Of a DNA stretch of 64,000 nt, positions 36,694 through 46,625 are shown one piece after another. A program made the position numbers and the translations under genes. This DNA is from Desulfobacteraceae bacterium (lineage in GTDB: Bacteria; Desulfobacterota; Desulfobacteria; Desulfobacterales; Desulfosarcinaceae): NCBI GenBank assembly GCA_024230435.1, contig JAAERL010001167.1, positions 1 to 64,000 on the forward strand, in the 5' to 3' direction. Position 1 is the stretch's first letter; each line of letters opens with the position of its first letter. The notes beneath the pieces were generated by a model that was not told the origin of the DNA, did not search any database, and was given only the letters and a program-made list of their open reading frames with translations.

Positions 36694-36716
36694 TTAACTG
36701 CAAATCAACTTAACTA

Positions 36717-37454
36717 TCACATCATCAAATCATCCGGTATATCAGCATTGGTATGTACTTTTTGCACATCGTCGCAATCTTCCAACATATCGATGAGCCG
36801 GAAAAGCTTTTCAGCGGTTTCACCATCCACAGCCGTTATATTCTTAGGCAACATCGTCACTTCCGCGACTGTATGGCCGATGCCGGATTCTTCAATGACC
36901 TGTTTAATATCTTCAAAATCCGAAGGCGCGGTAATTACCTCAAAATTATCGCCATCTTCGCGCACATCTTCCGCCCCGGCATCCAGTGCCACTTCCATCA
37001 GTTTTTCCTCATCGACAAGTCCCTTTTCAATAACCACATAACCTTTTTGCTCAAATATCCAGGCTACGCTACCGCTTTCGCCCATACTTCCACCATACTT
37101 GGTTAAAATATGGCGAACTTCGGAAACCGTCCTGTTTTTATTATCCGATAAGGATTCAATCAATATGGCAACACCGCCGGGGCCATAACCTTCGTAATTG
37201 GATTCTTCGTAATTAACGCCCTCTAACTCACCCGTGCCTTTCTTGATGCCACGCTCAATATTATCTTTGGGCATATTTTCCGCCTTGGCGGCCGCAATTG
37301 CACAACGAAGCCTTGGATTCGAGTTAGGGTCTCCTCCCCCAATACGAGCGGCAACAGTTATTTCTTTTATAAGTCTTGTAAAAATTTTGCCGCGCTTTGC
37401 ATCAGCGGCTCCCTTTTTATGGCGTATATTGGCCCACTTGCTATGACCGGCCAT
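36717..37454 (-). CDS. YebC/PmpR family protein
   Basis: 245 residues. It starts with the signature [20 protein letters not shown] and contains [12 protein letters not shown] and [15 protein letters not shown]. Members have been described as DNA-binding regulators and, more recently, as ribosome-associated factors helping translation of proline-rich stretches, so the exact role is open. It is the first gene of a minus-strand run with rlmE and radA transcribed toward it, and probably has its own transcript end at the repeat. Confidence 0.95.
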   Translation of the reverse strand: MAGHSKWANIRHKKGAADAKRGKIFTRLIKEITVAARIGGGDPNSNPRLRCAIAAAKAENMPKDNIERGIKKGTGELEGVNYEESNYEGYGPGGVAILIESLSDNKNRTVSEVRHILTKYGGSMGESGSVAWIFEQKGYVVIEKGLVDEEKLMEVALDAGAEDVREDGDNFEVITAPSDFEDIKQVIEESGIGHTVAEVTMLPKNITAVDGETAEKLFRLIDMLEDCDDVQKVHTNADIPDDLMM

Positions 37455-37611
37455 GACACCCTCCTTTTTTAATTCTATTTATTTTTCATCAGCAAATGGC
37501 TAATTTGTATCTTCCAGGACATTTTATCCTATACCTGTCAACACTGCAGATACGGTAAAAATCTTCGCGCTGCTTAAGGGGCTTGGAAACTGCCTATTTC
37601 GTTAATGGAGA

Positions 37612-38211
37612 CTAATTGGGCTTTTTTTCCAAGCCTATGACAAAAATCTCCCGGCTGCCTTTCCGGCTGCTTTGGGGCTTAAAAATTACCATGCGCTGGT
37701 AGGATTTTTTAACCTGGTCACAAAAAGCCTTAAAATCATCTCCTTGAAATATTTTTGTTACAAACCGGCCTCCGGGAACCAAAATTTGCTCAGCCACGGA
37801 CAAGGCTGTCCGGCACAACTCAAAAGAACGCGCCGTGTCCGTTATTTTCGAACCGGTAGTTGCAGGCGCCATATCGCTTAAAACAACTGCTACATTTTCA
37901 CCCGCAATTTCGGCCATTTTCGGCTGTAGATCATATATATCACCTGCGATAACAGTCACATGCTCTGGCAACTGAATTTTTACCGGCTTAAGGTCGATAC
38001 CGGTTACCCGTCCACCAGGACCGGTAAGCTGGGCTGCATACTGAAGCCATGAACCCGGGCTGCAGCCCAAATCAAGAACCCGGTCCGCTTTACAGATAAT
38101 TCGGTATTTTTTCTGAATCTCGGCTAATTTATAAACCGAGCGGGCCGCATAGTTCTCTTTTTGAGCTTTCCGGGTGTAGTAATCGCTCCACCGGTTTTTG
38201 GTTCGTTTCAT
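37612..38211 (-). CDS. rlmE: 23S rRNA 2'-O-methyltransferase RlmE (FtsJ)
   Basis: 199 residues. It methylates U2552 of 23S rRNA with SAM. Motif I VLDLGCSPGSWLQY, the catalytic Asp in LSDMAPATTG, the Lys in FVTKIFQGDD and the Glu in SRKGSREIFVIG give the K-D-K-E tetrad together with an N-terminal Lys. It lies 21 bases downstream of radA, so it is probably co-transcribed with it. Confidence 0.96.
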   Translation of the reverse strand: MKRTKNRWSDYYTRKAQKENYAARSVYKLAEIQKKYRIICKADRVLDLGCSPGSWLQYAAQLTGPGGRVTGIDLKPVKIQLPEHVTVIAGDIYDLQPKMAEIAGENVAVVLSDMAPATTGSKITDTARSFELCRTALSVAEQILVPGGRFVTKIFQGDDFKAFCDQVKKSYQRMVIFKPQSSRKGSREIFVIGLEKKPN

Positions 38212-38232
38212 AACTTTAAATCCAATAAATTG

Positions 38233-39603
38233 TCAAAACAAGGCATGCATAGCCTGTTCCACGTTTTGTAGTCCAACAAAATTTATACCAGGAAAAGCTT
38301 TGATTCGCTTTAAATTTCCGGATGGTACAATACATCGTTCAAATCCCATTTTTTGCGCTTCCATAAGACGGGTTTGAAAATTTCCCACGGCCCTGACCTC
38401 GCCTGTTAATCCCACCTCTCCAATAACTAACGTTTGGCCTTCTAAAGACTTATTCAGAAAACTGGATGCAATGGATAACAGCACTCCAAGATCCACTGCA
38501 GGCTCCAGGACCCTAACCCCACCGGCAACATTCATAAAAATATCATGCCCCATCAATTGCATCCCGATCTTTTTTTCCAACACGGCTACCAGTAGACCCA
38601 CCCGGTGCTGATCCAGCCCCAAAACCGTTCGTCTGGGCGTTCCCAGGCTGGTATTACAGGCCAGGGCTTGAATCTCCACAAGAATCGGACGAGTTCCCTC
38701 CATGCTGGCAGTCACCACCGAACCGGGTGCGCTCTGGGGACGTTCAGATAAAAAAACAGCCGATGGATTGGCAACTTGCTCCAAACCTGCGCTTCGCATC
38801 TCAAATACACCGATTTCATTGGTAGATCCAAACCGGTTTTTTACAGTGCGCAAAATTCGAAACACGTGGTTACGGTCACCTTCAAAATAAAGAACAGTAT
38901 CGACCATATGTTCCAATAATTTAGGGCCTGCAATGGCGCCGTCTTTGGTAACATGGCCTACTATCAGTGTGGGCACACCACTTTTTTTAGCATTGAGCAT
39001 CAAGCGCATGGCCGATTCACGAACCTGCCCAATACTTCCCGGCGCGGAGGACACATCGCTGCTATACATTGTTTGAATGGAATCAATTACCAGCACATCG
39101 GGTTTGGTTTCAGTTATTATTGCCAAAATGGCATCAAGGTTGATTTCCGATAACACCAGCAACCCCGGCGCATCGGCGCTAAGGCGCCGGCTTCGCAACC
39201 GCAATTGCTCAACGGACTCCTCTCCCGATACATATAATACACGATGCCCACGGTTTGCCATGCCATGCAGAGCCTGCAGCATAAGTGTTGATTTACCGAT
39301 TCCGGGATCACCGCCGATCAGAACCAATGAACCGGCCACTAAACCGCCCCCAAGGACACGATCAAACTCCTGAATGCGGGTCACAAGGCGTTTGTTTTCT
39401 ATAATCTGCACATCATCAATGGGAACTGGCCTGGACGCAGCATGGGAAAATCCGCGCGAAAGCCTGCTTTTTCCAGTGGAAGCTGTTTTATGCTCGGAAA
39501 AATTATCCCACTGCCCGCACCCCGGACACCGCCCAAGCCATTTGGCGGATTGGTAACCACATGCCTGGCAGGTAAAAAAGGATTTAACTGTTTTTTGGGT
39601 CAT
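38233..39603 (-). CDS. radA: DNA repair protein RadA
   Basis: 456 residues. RadA is a RecA-like ATPase that drives branch migration in recombination. The N-terminal zinc finger CQACGYQSAKWLGRCPGC, Walker A GDPGIGKSTLML, the RadA-specific KNRFG motif (KNRFGSTNEIGVFEM) and the C-terminal Lon-protease-like domain are present. Full length. The ATG at 39603 begins divergently from the transglycosylase gene. Confidence 0.97.
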   Translation of the reverse strand: MTQKTVKSFFTCQACGYQSAKWLGRCPGCGQWDNFSEHKTASTGKSRLSRGFSHAASRPVPIDDVQIIENKRLVTRIQEFDRVLGGGLVAGSLVLIGGDPGIGKSTLMLQALHGMANRGHRVLYVSGEESVEQLRLRSRRLSADAPGLLVLSEINLDAILAIITETKPDVLVIDSIQTMYSSDVSSAPGSIGQVRESAMRLMLNAKKSGVPTLIVGHVTKDGAIAGPKLLEHMVDTVLYFEGDRNHVFRILRTVKNRFGSTNEIGVFEMRSAGLEQVANPSAVFLSERPQSAPGSVVTASMEGTRPILVEIQALACNTSLGTPRRTVLGLDQHRVGLLVAVLEKKIGMQLMGHDIFMNVAGGVRVLEPAVDLGVLLSIASSFLNKSLEGQTLVIGEVGLTGEVRAVGNFQTRLMEAQKMGFERCIVPSGNLKRIKAFPGINFVGLQNVEQAMHALF

Positions 39604-39747
39604 AAAAATCAGTAACCGAATAGTTCCTCATGTACTCAAGATTATCAATTGACAGGCCGCACCATAGCATGTCATGTTGCACCTATCAAGTTTAGCGAAA
39701 CAGACAACTTGCTGAAATCCAATGAGTTCGTAGCATTTAAAAAAAAA

Positions 39748-40665
39748 ATGATAAAAAAGAATATGCCCTCATATAAGAAGACAATATTTTTGCATTTTAA
39801 TCTTAGGAATTTATGCGCCATAAGCACACTGTTGATAATTGCACTTAATACTATTGTCAGCCCCGCAATGGCCTCAGATACAGAAAAATCCTTTTTTAAC
39901 ACCCTTACCAACCGGCTTATCGAGGATGGTTTCAACGCCCAGTGGATTAAAAATCTCTACAAAGACGAAAAGGTCTTTTTCGAAAGCAAAGGAGTAAGCG
40001 CCTATTTTCTGTACACAGAAGCCAGTCTCAATTATAAAAAAATGACAAAAAGGCCCTGGATTCATGAAGCAAAGGGTTACATGAAAAAACATAAAAACAC
40101 GCTTTCCCTTGCTGAAAAACGCTACGGCGTCAATGCCAGAGTGATCACAGCCATAATTCTGGTGGAAACAAAATTCGGGCGCTATGTCGGCAATCGATCT
40201 ATTCTCAACACGCTTTCAACCATGTCGGTTCTAACAGAATCCGCTCCCAGAGAATTTTTGTGGAACAAACTTCCCGCGCAACGCCGTTTTGAACGTATAG
40301 AATACGACAAAAAAGCCGATAGAAAATCGGCTTGGGCCTATAATGAACTTAAAGCGTTTTTAATTTATACAAAAAAACACCAATTTGATCCTCTCAATAT
40401 AGTAGGTTCCTATGCTGGAGCACTAGGAATTGCCCAGTTCATGCCCAGTAACATCCTGACATATGGGCAAGACGGTAACGGTGATGGGAAAATTGATCTT
40501 TTTCATGATGCCGATTCCATATTCAGCATTGCCAATTACCTGAAAAATTTCGGCTGGAAACCGGGAATTAACAGAAAAGCGGCTTACAAAGTCGTTTACC
40601 AATACAACCATAGCTCCTATTATGTTAACACAATACTTGAAATTACTGACCTGCTAAAGGCCTGA
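39748..40665 (+). CDS. Lytic murein transglycosylase (MltB-like, SLT_2 type)
   Basis: 305 residues if started at the ATG at 39748; ATG 39763 and an upstream in-frame start at 39649 are alternatives, and none has a strong ribosome site. An N-terminal hydrophobic segment ending in SPAMAS is a likely signal peptide. The catalytic Glu is in AIILVETKFGRYVGN, and GSYAGALGIAQFMPSN plus DGNGDGKIDLFHDADSI match MltB-type enzymes. It cleaves the MurNAc-GlcNAc bond in the periplasm. It is followed by a small membrane protein 6 bases downstream. Confidence 0.9.
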   Translation: MIKKNMPSYKKTIFLHFNLRNLCAISTLLIIALNTIVSPAMASDTEKSFFNTLTNRLIEDGFNAQWIKNLYKDEKVFFESKGVSAYFLYTEASLNYKKMTKRPWIHEAKGYMKKHKNTLSLAEKRYGVNARVITAIILVETKFGRYVGNRSILNTLSTMSVLTESAPREFLWNKLPAQRRFERIEYDKKADRKSAWAYNELKAFLIYTKKHQFDPLNIVGSYAGALGIAQFMPSNILTYGQDGNGDGKIDLFHDADSIFSIANYLKNFGWKPGINRKAAYKVVYQYNHSSYYVNTILEITDLLKA

Positions 40666-40671
40666 TTGAAC

Positions 40672-40881
40672 ATGAACTCCAATGCTATTCTCATTGTAAT
40701 CGGTTTCTTATTCTGGGTACTTACATGTTTTGCTATTGTGGACATTGCCCGCAAAGACTTCGGCGGCATCGAGAAAAAAGCCGCTTGGGCGTTTGTTGTC
40801 CTAATTCCTTTCCTTGGCGCAATCATTTATTTTTCCATAGGTTTTCGCAAAGGGGAAAAAAAACACGCTATCGAACAATAA
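40672..40881 (+). CDS. Small membrane protein, PLDc_N-like
   Basis: 69 residues from the ATG at 40672; a TTG two codons upstream is possible. Two membrane helices (about 4-24 and 36-57) flank a short basic loop, and FWVLTCFAIVDIARKDF plus the second helix and FRKGEKK tail resemble the phospholipase-D N-terminal membrane domain family, which often occurs alone as a tiny protein. Function unknown. It probably shares a transcript with the transglycosylase. Confidence 0.7.
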   Translation: MNSNAILIVIGFLFWVLTCFAIVDIARKDFGGIEKKAAWAFVVLIPFLGAIIYFSIGFRKGEKKHAIEQ

Positions 40882-41149
40882 CCACCTGAACGCGGGCATA
40901 TGGTCCACCTGAGCAATTATCCCTATTTTCCAGCCTCCAACCGCCATCCAATTTATTTTACACTCATTTAAGATATCAGGCTCACGGCCGATATTATCTG
41001 TGTATTTCCAAATGGTAATTTGGGTATGATCAGGATTTTAAGAGGGAAAAAAAATTGTGATAATCGTGCAGCCTGATAACCAAAATCTTTTTCTATTCTT
41101 GCCTTAACTTTTCTAAAGTACCTGAAAATCCTTATTGTCAATTCCAGGA

Positions 41150-41178
41150 TTGCCCCAAATTACTACTGTTTTTATATT
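41150..41178 (+). promoter_or_regulatory. Candidate sigma-70 promoter for the membrane hybrid kinase
   Basis: TTGCCC (41150-41155), a 17-base spacer and TATATT (41173-41178) lie about 38 bases before the ATG at 41216. The leader holds a small hairpin ACTCC/GGAGT (41191-41205, loop GAAAG) that overlaps the ribosome-binding AGGGAG. The rest of 40882-41149 holds no gene that I can support. Confidence 0.4.
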
Positions 41179-41215
41179 TTTTGTTGCGCCACTCCGAAAG
41201 GGAGTAAAAAAATCT

Positions 41216-43156
41216 ATGCCCGCTGTTTTCTCAAAAAAACCGGCATTTATGTCATTGATCGTGATATTTTTACTTGCTGCAAGCTTGATCCAGGCCGAAG
41301 AAAGACACCTTGATACTGCAATCGCCGATCAAACACCTGTCCAAAGAGGTTTTTTTTCCTCACCAAGTAACCAGTTCACGCCGTTTAATAACCCTAACGA
41401 CTATTTTATCATGGATATTGAGCGCGAACTGCAACAACAGATGGCGGAAAAACAAAAAGCGGTAAAACAAATCAGCTATTTGAAATTGTACCTGATAATT
41501 TTTGCAGCTATTTTAATCCTGCTGATGGCCGGTATTTTTTTCCTGAGTCATCGATATCGCAACTCAAATAAACAGTTCGCGGAAACAAGTGAAGAATTAG
41601 AAAAAGAAATAGGTAAAAGCGAAAAGATACAAGACTCCCTCCTGCAATCAGAAAAAAGTTATCGCTTGGTTATGGATAACACGATAGACCTGATTCTGAT
41701 TGTACAAGATGGATACTTGCGCTTTGTCAACCCCAGTGTTGAAAGAACATTAGAATTTTCACGATCCGAACTTTCCGTCATGCAGATTGTGGACATCATC
41801 CATAATTCAGACAAAAGCTTTGTATTTAAACGGCTAACCACTTTGCCCAACAGACCGGGAACCACAATCACACAGTCGGTCAAAGTCTTAACCAAAAAAA
41901 ATGAACTGCTGCAAATGGATCTTCACGCTACTTCCATAACCTGGGAAAATCGACCGGCTGCCCTGTGTTTCCTGCGCGATACCACCAAAACCAAACAACT
42001 TGAATCCAAGGTCATCCAATCCCAAAAACTACAAGCCATCGGAACCCTGGCAGGTGGAATTGCTCACGATTTCAACAATATTTTAGCTGCTATAATGGGC
42101 TATACCGAAATCTCCATTCACCAAGCAAGAAAAGGCAGCCGGATGGAGCAACGGCTAAACCATGTTCTACAAGCCTGTGATCGGGCAAAAGACTTGGTTC
42201 ACCAGATCCTTACCTTCAGCCGTCAACATGTCCAGGAAAAGCGCCCCCTGAGAATGGCTCCCATCGTCAAAGAAACATTGCATCTGCTCAGGGCTTCTTT
42301 GCCCTCTACGATCATATTTCATTATAAAATTGAAAAGGATAAGGGTGTGGTGCTCGCAGATCCCACAAATATTCATCAAGTTATCATGAACCTGTGCACC
42401 AATGCCTATCATGCCATGAAAGATAAAGGCGGTAATCTTAATATAAATGTGAAAACTGTTAATATTAAAAATGATCCGGAAAACAGGCTTTTGGAATTGG
42501 AAACCGGCGACTATGTGCAATTAACTGTCTCGGATACAGGTCATGGCATGTCCAAAGCCACCATTGAAAGAATCTTCGATCCTTACTTCACCACCAAAAA
42601 ACAAGGCGAAGGAACCGGCTTGGGTTTATCTGTAGCCCACGGAATAGTCAAAGAAATGGGAGGCGCCATAAAAGTTTACAGCGAAGCGGGCATAGGCGCC
42701 ACATTCCATGTTTACTTCCCGATTATTAGGGCTCAAGAGCAGGAAAAATTACAAATTCATGAAAAGCTGCCCACTGGCTCCGGCACTATCCTGCTGATCG
42801 ATGATGAGCAAATGATCATCGAAATAATCCAGGAAATGCTTGAAAGCCTGGGCTATACAGTTGTTACCAGAGTCAGCGCCATAGAAGCCCTTCATAGCTT
42901 CACCAATGATCCGGATAAGTATGACCTGATTCTAACAGACCTTACTATGCCACAAATGACGGGAATAGAATTGAGCGAAAACGTTAAAAAAATAAGGCCT
43001 GACATCCCAATTATTCTATGCTCGGGCTTCAGCACCAAAATATCTGAAGAAAAAGCCTCTATATTGGGTATCATCGCAGTAATGAACAAACCCATCTTAA
43101 AATACGATTTAGCTCACACCGTATACGATACCTTCCAGCAATCTAATTCAAATTAA
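41216..43156 (+). CDS. Membrane hybrid sensor histidine kinase (PAS-HisKA-HATPase-REC)
   Basis: 646 residues from the ATG at 41216, which has an AGGGAG ribosome site; the longer TTG-started frame is rejected. Signal-like helix at about 11-27, short periplasmic part, second helix at about 91-111, then coiled coil, PAS (about 145-260), DHp with GGIAHDFNN (H284), ATPase domain with NLCTNAYHAM, DTGHGM and GEGTGLGLSV, and a receiver with DDEQ, TDLTMPQMTG and KPI. It is complete and should be active, in contrast to the Lys-containing paralogue at 27836-29452, with which it shares the DHp-ATPase-receiver arrangement. Confidence 0.92.
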   Translation: MPAVFSKKPAFMSLIVIFLLAASLIQAEERHLDTAIADQTPVQRGFFSSPSNQFTPFNNPNDYFIMDIERELQQQMAEKQKAVKQISYLKLYLIIFAAILILLMAGIFFLSHRYRNSNKQFAETSEELEKEIGKSEKIQDSLLQSEKSYRLVMDNTIDLILIVQDGYLRFVNPSVERTLEFSRSELSVMQIVDIIHNSDKSFVFKRLTTLPNRPGTTITQSVKVLTKKNELLQMDLHATSITWENRPAALCFLRDTTKTKQLESKVIQSQKLQAIGTLAGGIAHDFNNILAAIMGYTEISIHQARKGSRMEQRLNHVLQACDRAKDLVHQILTFSRQHVQEKRPLRMAPIVKETLHLLRASLPSTIIFHYKIEKDKGVVLADPTNIHQVIMNLCTNAYHAMKDKGGNLNINVKTVNIKNDPENRLLELETGDYVQLTVSDTGHGMSKATIERIFDPYFTTKKQGEGTGLGLSVAHGIVKEMGGAIKVYSEAGIGATFHVYFPIIRAQEQEKLQIHEKLPTGSGTILLIDDEQMIIEIIQEMLESLGYTVVTRVSAIEALHSFTNDPDKYDLILTDLTMPQMTGIELSENVKKIRPDIPIILCSGFSTKISEEKASILGIIAVMNKPILKYDLAHTVYDTFQQSNSN

Positions 43157-43204
43157 AAAAAATAGCCTAAAAAACCGCCATTTTTTCCTTGCTCCTTACT
43201 TTAA

Positions 43205-44287
43205 CTATTTCCGATTTGCCTTATTTTTCATTACTGTTTTACAGAATTTTCCAAACTGCCGGTCTTTTTGTTTTTTTTCAAGATATGACATCTCATTGAA
43301 AATGGATTCTTTTTTCATTTTGATATAGTTCTTATATCTTTTCTCAGAAAGTTGAGCATCTTTAACGGCATTTAAAACGGCACAGTCTTTTTCATGAATA
43401 TGGCTGCAATTACGAAATCGGCATGTTTTTGCCAGCTGTGTAATCTCTGCAAAAGTTTCATCAAGGCCGGATTCCACAGAAAAATTCCCAAGTTCTCTCA
43501 TCCCTGGAGTGTCTATCAGCATTGCGCCGCATTCTAACTGAATCAATTGCCTATACGTTGTAGCGTGCCTTCCCTTATTATCTTTTTCTCTAACCGTTTT
43601 TGTATCAAATAAAGCTTCTCTTATAAGATTATTTAGTAAGGTTGTTTTTCCCACGCCTGAAGATCCCAGCAAACAGTATGTGTGTCTTGGATTCAGAAAT
43701 TTCTCAACGTTTTTCGATCCGAATTCAATTTTATTACTAAACGGCTGCACAACAATATTCGGCATCAACTTGTGTATTTCGTTAATCCGGTTATCAATTT
43801 CTTCCTCACAGAGAAGATCACTCTTGCTTAATAATACAATTGGCCGGATATTGCTTTCATTAACCATTACCAAATATCGCTCAAGCCTTCTTATATTAAA
43901 ATTTTCGTTTAACGACTGGACAATAAATGCCACATCAATATTAGCTGCAATTAATTGAAAATCAATTTTCTTACCTGGTGTTTTTCTTTTAAGAAGGGAT
44001 TTCCTTGGTAAAACCTCATGTATTATTGCAAATGTTTTATCATCAAAAAAATTAACGAGCACCCAATCCCCAACAGTAGGATAATCAACAGGAGAAGCCG
44101 CACTGTAAATAATTTTTCCTGCCAACTCGGCTAAAACATTAATATCGCCGTTGTTAATGGTATAGCTGTCTTTGTGAACCGCAGTCACTCTGGCTATCTC
44201 AAGCTGCTCCAGAGACTCAGGTATATTTTTATACTGAAAAAAACCATCAAAACCAAGCAATTCTAATTTTTTAGAAAAGTCTGTCAT
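43205..44287 (-). CDS. rsgA: Ribosome small-subunit GTPase RsgA
   Basis: 360 residues from the ATG at 44287; a TTG at 44299 is an alternative. RsgA is a circularly permuted GTPase that helps 30S maturation. Order of motifs is G4 (LLSKSDL), G1 (GSSGVGKTTLLN), G2/KD..GRHAT (KDNKGRHATTYRQ), G3 (DTPGMRE). The C-terminal zinc site is CRFRNCSHIHEKDC. An OB-fold precedes the GTPase domain. It appears monocistronic, and 44288-44547 upstream holds no gene. Confidence 0.94.
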   Translation of the reverse strand: MTDFSKKLELLGFDGFFQYKNIPESLEQLEIARVTAVHKDSYTINNGDINVLAELAGKIIYSAASPVDYPTVGDWVLVNFFDDKTFAIIHEVLPRKSLLKRKTPGKKIDFQLIAANIDVAFIVQSLNENFNIRRLERYLVMVNESNIRPIVLLSKSDLLCEEEIDNRINEIHKLMPNIVVQPFSNKIEFGSKNVEKFLNPRHTYCLLGSSGVGKTTLLNNLIREALFDTKTVREKDNKGRHATTYRQLIQLECGAMLIDTPGMRELGNFSVESGLDETFAEITQLAKTCRFRNCSHIHEKDCAVLNAVKDAQLSEKRYKNYIKMKKESIFNEMSYLEKKQKDRQFGKFCKTVMKNKANRK

Positions 44288-44547
44288 AATAAAATACAAA
44301 CTGCCTTTCTCTGCAGATACTCATCTGCACCAATTGTATCGCTTTATCTAAGATGCTCTATAAATACTTTTTTTTAAATTTAATAAATCCGGACAGTTTA
44401 CATATCCAAATTGATGAGTTTCTGAATTCGAATTGAACCCGGCCATCTTGACAAAGCACTGCCCCAAAAACATCCTTTACCCCATGGAGTTCCAAGCGGT
44501 TTTCTTTTTTTGTAAACAGATACCAAAATCAGCACAATCCCTATGGA

Positions 44548-44979
44548 TTAGAAAAACTTTTTTTTGGATTCTATTTCCTGAAACTGGTCATTAAATTTTA
44601 TACCGGCTAAATGCCACTTATCTTTTGGTTTATAAAAATAAAACTCCCAGACAATTGGCATTCGTTCAGATTTTAATACATAAACAAGTCTGGTTATTGA
44701 ACCTCCGAATTTCTCCATCGTTATTTTTTCATGACCTAAAACTGCTCCATATATTTTCAAACCTGATGCGGTTTGGTTTTGAAGAAGCTTAATAGCGTCA
44801 GGCTTTGAGACGGGGCCGGTTGAATTTTTTAACAGCATATCATACGCTTGATTTATTTTACCGTCTTTAATCATAGTAAAAAATTGTTCTGTAATTTTTA
44901 TCGGATCATTTTGTTTTGCATAGGAAACTGATGAAATGAGCAGTATCATCAGACTTAATAAAAAAACGAGTCTTTTCAT
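44548..44979 (-). CDS. Secreted hypothetical protein
   Basis: 143 residues with a clear signal peptide (MKRLVFLLSLMILLISSVSYA, cleavage near 21). The mature part looks like a small alpha+beta NTF2/DUF4864-type domain (ITEQFFTMIKDGKINQAYDML, then strands ending WHLAGIKFNDQFQEIE). Likely periplasmic. No catalytic motif is visible and the function is unknown. It stands alone between rsgA and the AraC-type regulator. Confidence 0.75.
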   Translation of the reverse strand: MKRLVFLLSLMILLISSVSYAKQNDPIKITEQFFTMIKDGKINQAYDMLLKNSTGPVSKPDAIKLLQNQTASGLKIYGAVLGHEKITMEKFGGSITRLVYVLKSERMPIVWEFYFYKPKDKWHLAGIKFNDQFQEIESKKKFF

Positions 44980-45259
44980 AGCATTCTCCCTTTTTTGTAT
45001 TGAAGATATGTGATGCTGTTAATTTGCCCTTTTTTCTTGAACTTGAAAAAGACGGGAACCAAGTCTTTTTTTTACTCTATTTATAAAGGTTTCGATCCTT
45101 TCTTGAAGATTCCAGTTTTACAAATACCGGTACATGGAAAACTGGTTTTCCAATGTTGCAATTTGGGCTTTCCTCGGATAGATGCAGTATTTGAAGACTT
45201 TTCCAATGACGATTTGCATGGTTGCAAAATACAAAAATATCTGTTTATTGTCAAATTCT

Positions 45260-45304
45260 TAGAAAGATTTTTCAAATTTACTATTTTCCAAACAAGCTCT
45301 AAAC
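45260..45304 (-). repeat. Family D repeat end behind the AraC-type regulator
   Basis: On the minus strand AGAGCTTGTTTGGAAAATAG begins 4 bases after the TAA of the regulator gene. It matches the ends at 24583 and 33591. The other end of the element is not clear in 44980-45260, where I see no gene. Confidence 0.45.
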
Positions 45305-45306
45305 CC

Positions 45307-46302
45307 TTATTCTTGATAATCAGGCGCGCCTACTTTGAACCGGCTCCTGTATTCCTTAGGAGATAGTGTGGTAAACTTTTTAAAAAGCTTTCGAAAAAAG
45401 CTGCTGTCCTGGTACCCGATTTGCCAGGTAATTTCATCGATTGTGCATTGGGTTGTCTCCAATTTTTTTTTTGCTGCCTCAATACGGATATGCTGCAGAC
45501 AGCCCAGCGGAGACATACCGGTGGCTTTTTTAAATCGCCTTTTAAAATGGCGCTGACTGATTCCCACTGCTCTGGCTATATCGTCAATAAAAATTTTCTC
45601 GGTATAATTTTTTTCCATCCACAGTTGGGCCTGTAAGATTTGTAAGTCTCCGTGGCTCTTTTGAATTTCGGAAAGAATGTATGGAGTTTGAGTATTTCTG
45701 CTTGGGTCTACCAGCAGCGCTTTAGAACAAGCACTAGCAAGCTCCTGGGAACCGAACATTTTGATAACATATAAGGCCAGATTGAGAACCGCCATGGCGG
45801 CCCCGGAACAGATCAATCCGTTGTCATGGGTAACAACTCGCTCCGGCATAAGATTCACCTTTGGATACTTGCGCTGAAACATCCTTACAAATTGCCAATT
45901 GGTTGTAGCAATCCTGCCATCTAACAATCCGGTTTCAGCCAAAATAAATGTACCGGTACACATAGCTCCAATGGGTACGCCATTTTCATAACAAGAAACA
46001 ATCCAGGCCAGCACTGTATCAATATCTTCAGCTTGTGATTCAATGTGAGGCAAAAACGGCGGAATAAGAATTAAATCCGTAGAACCAGAATGCTCAAGGC
46101 AGCCATCGGGCTGGATCTTCATATTACCGAATGCATTCACCGCTTTACCATTGGTAGTCAAAATTTGCGTTTCGAACAATGGCGATGCGGCTTCACCGTT
46201 TATGGTCTGATTCCAAAGATTCGCTATAACTAACGCATCCTTGAGGCAAGCGATTCCCGAAAAAAGGCATTCATGCCCAGCCCAGAACGTAACGCGTGTC
46301 AT
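45307..46302 (-). CDS. GlxA-type transcriptional regulator (DJ-1/PfpI + AraC)
   Basis: 331 residues. The N-terminal DJ-1/PfpI-like domain (about 1-190) has the nucleophile-elbow Cys C115 in GAMCTGTFILAE. The C-terminal AraC/XylS DNA-binding domain (about 225-325) has both HTHs (IDDIARAVGISQRHFKRRFKKATG and IDEITWQIGYQDSSFFRKLFKK, each partly quoted). Members typically control catabolism of small metabolites such as betaines or amino acids. The ligand is unknown here. It is divergent from an Fe-S protein gene 320 bases away, a possible target. Confidence 0.93.
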   Translation of the reverse strand: MTRVTFWAGHECLFSGIACLKDALVIANLWNQTINGEAASPLFETQILTTNGKAVNAFGNMKIQPDGCLEHSGSTDLILIPPFLPHIESQAEDIDTVLAWIVSCYENGVPIGAMCTGTFILAETGLLDGRIATTNWQFVRMFQRKYPKVNLMPERVVTHDNGLICSGAAMAVLNLALYVIKMFGSQELASACSKALLVDPSRNTQTPYILSEIQKSHGDLQILQAQLWMEKNYTEKIFIDDIARAVGISQRHFKRRFKKATGMSPLGCLQHIRIEAAKKKLETTQCTIDEITWQIGYQDSSFFRKLFKKFTTLSPKEYRSRFKVGAPDYQE

Positions 46303-46625
46303 ATGTCACTCCTTATCCATTTTGCCCGTTGCCGGCTCAAGACAATTTTTTCCGCCAATGACCTAACATTACACCAAAATGGCCATTTTGACCCTAAATA
46401 TGGCATTTATGCCACTTTTAATTTGCTCAGATCAATGTATTTTTGTCTTTAGGGGTTTAAAAATTGAAAATGATCCCTTACTATGCAGATTTTAGAATCA
46501 GATTTCAAAACACAATCAATGGAAGTATTCATTGTTATGTTTTTTGACGCATCGCAGGTAACGGATTCAAACCATAGAGATTCTAGGCTGCAAAATTCAT
46601 CTTAATAAGAAAGAAAGCATATATC

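Noticed and set aside
45010-45366. 118-codon plus-strand frame
   Set aside because: Overlaps the 3' end of the AraC-type gene and a repeat; Phe/Leu-rich AT-driven composition without a start signal.
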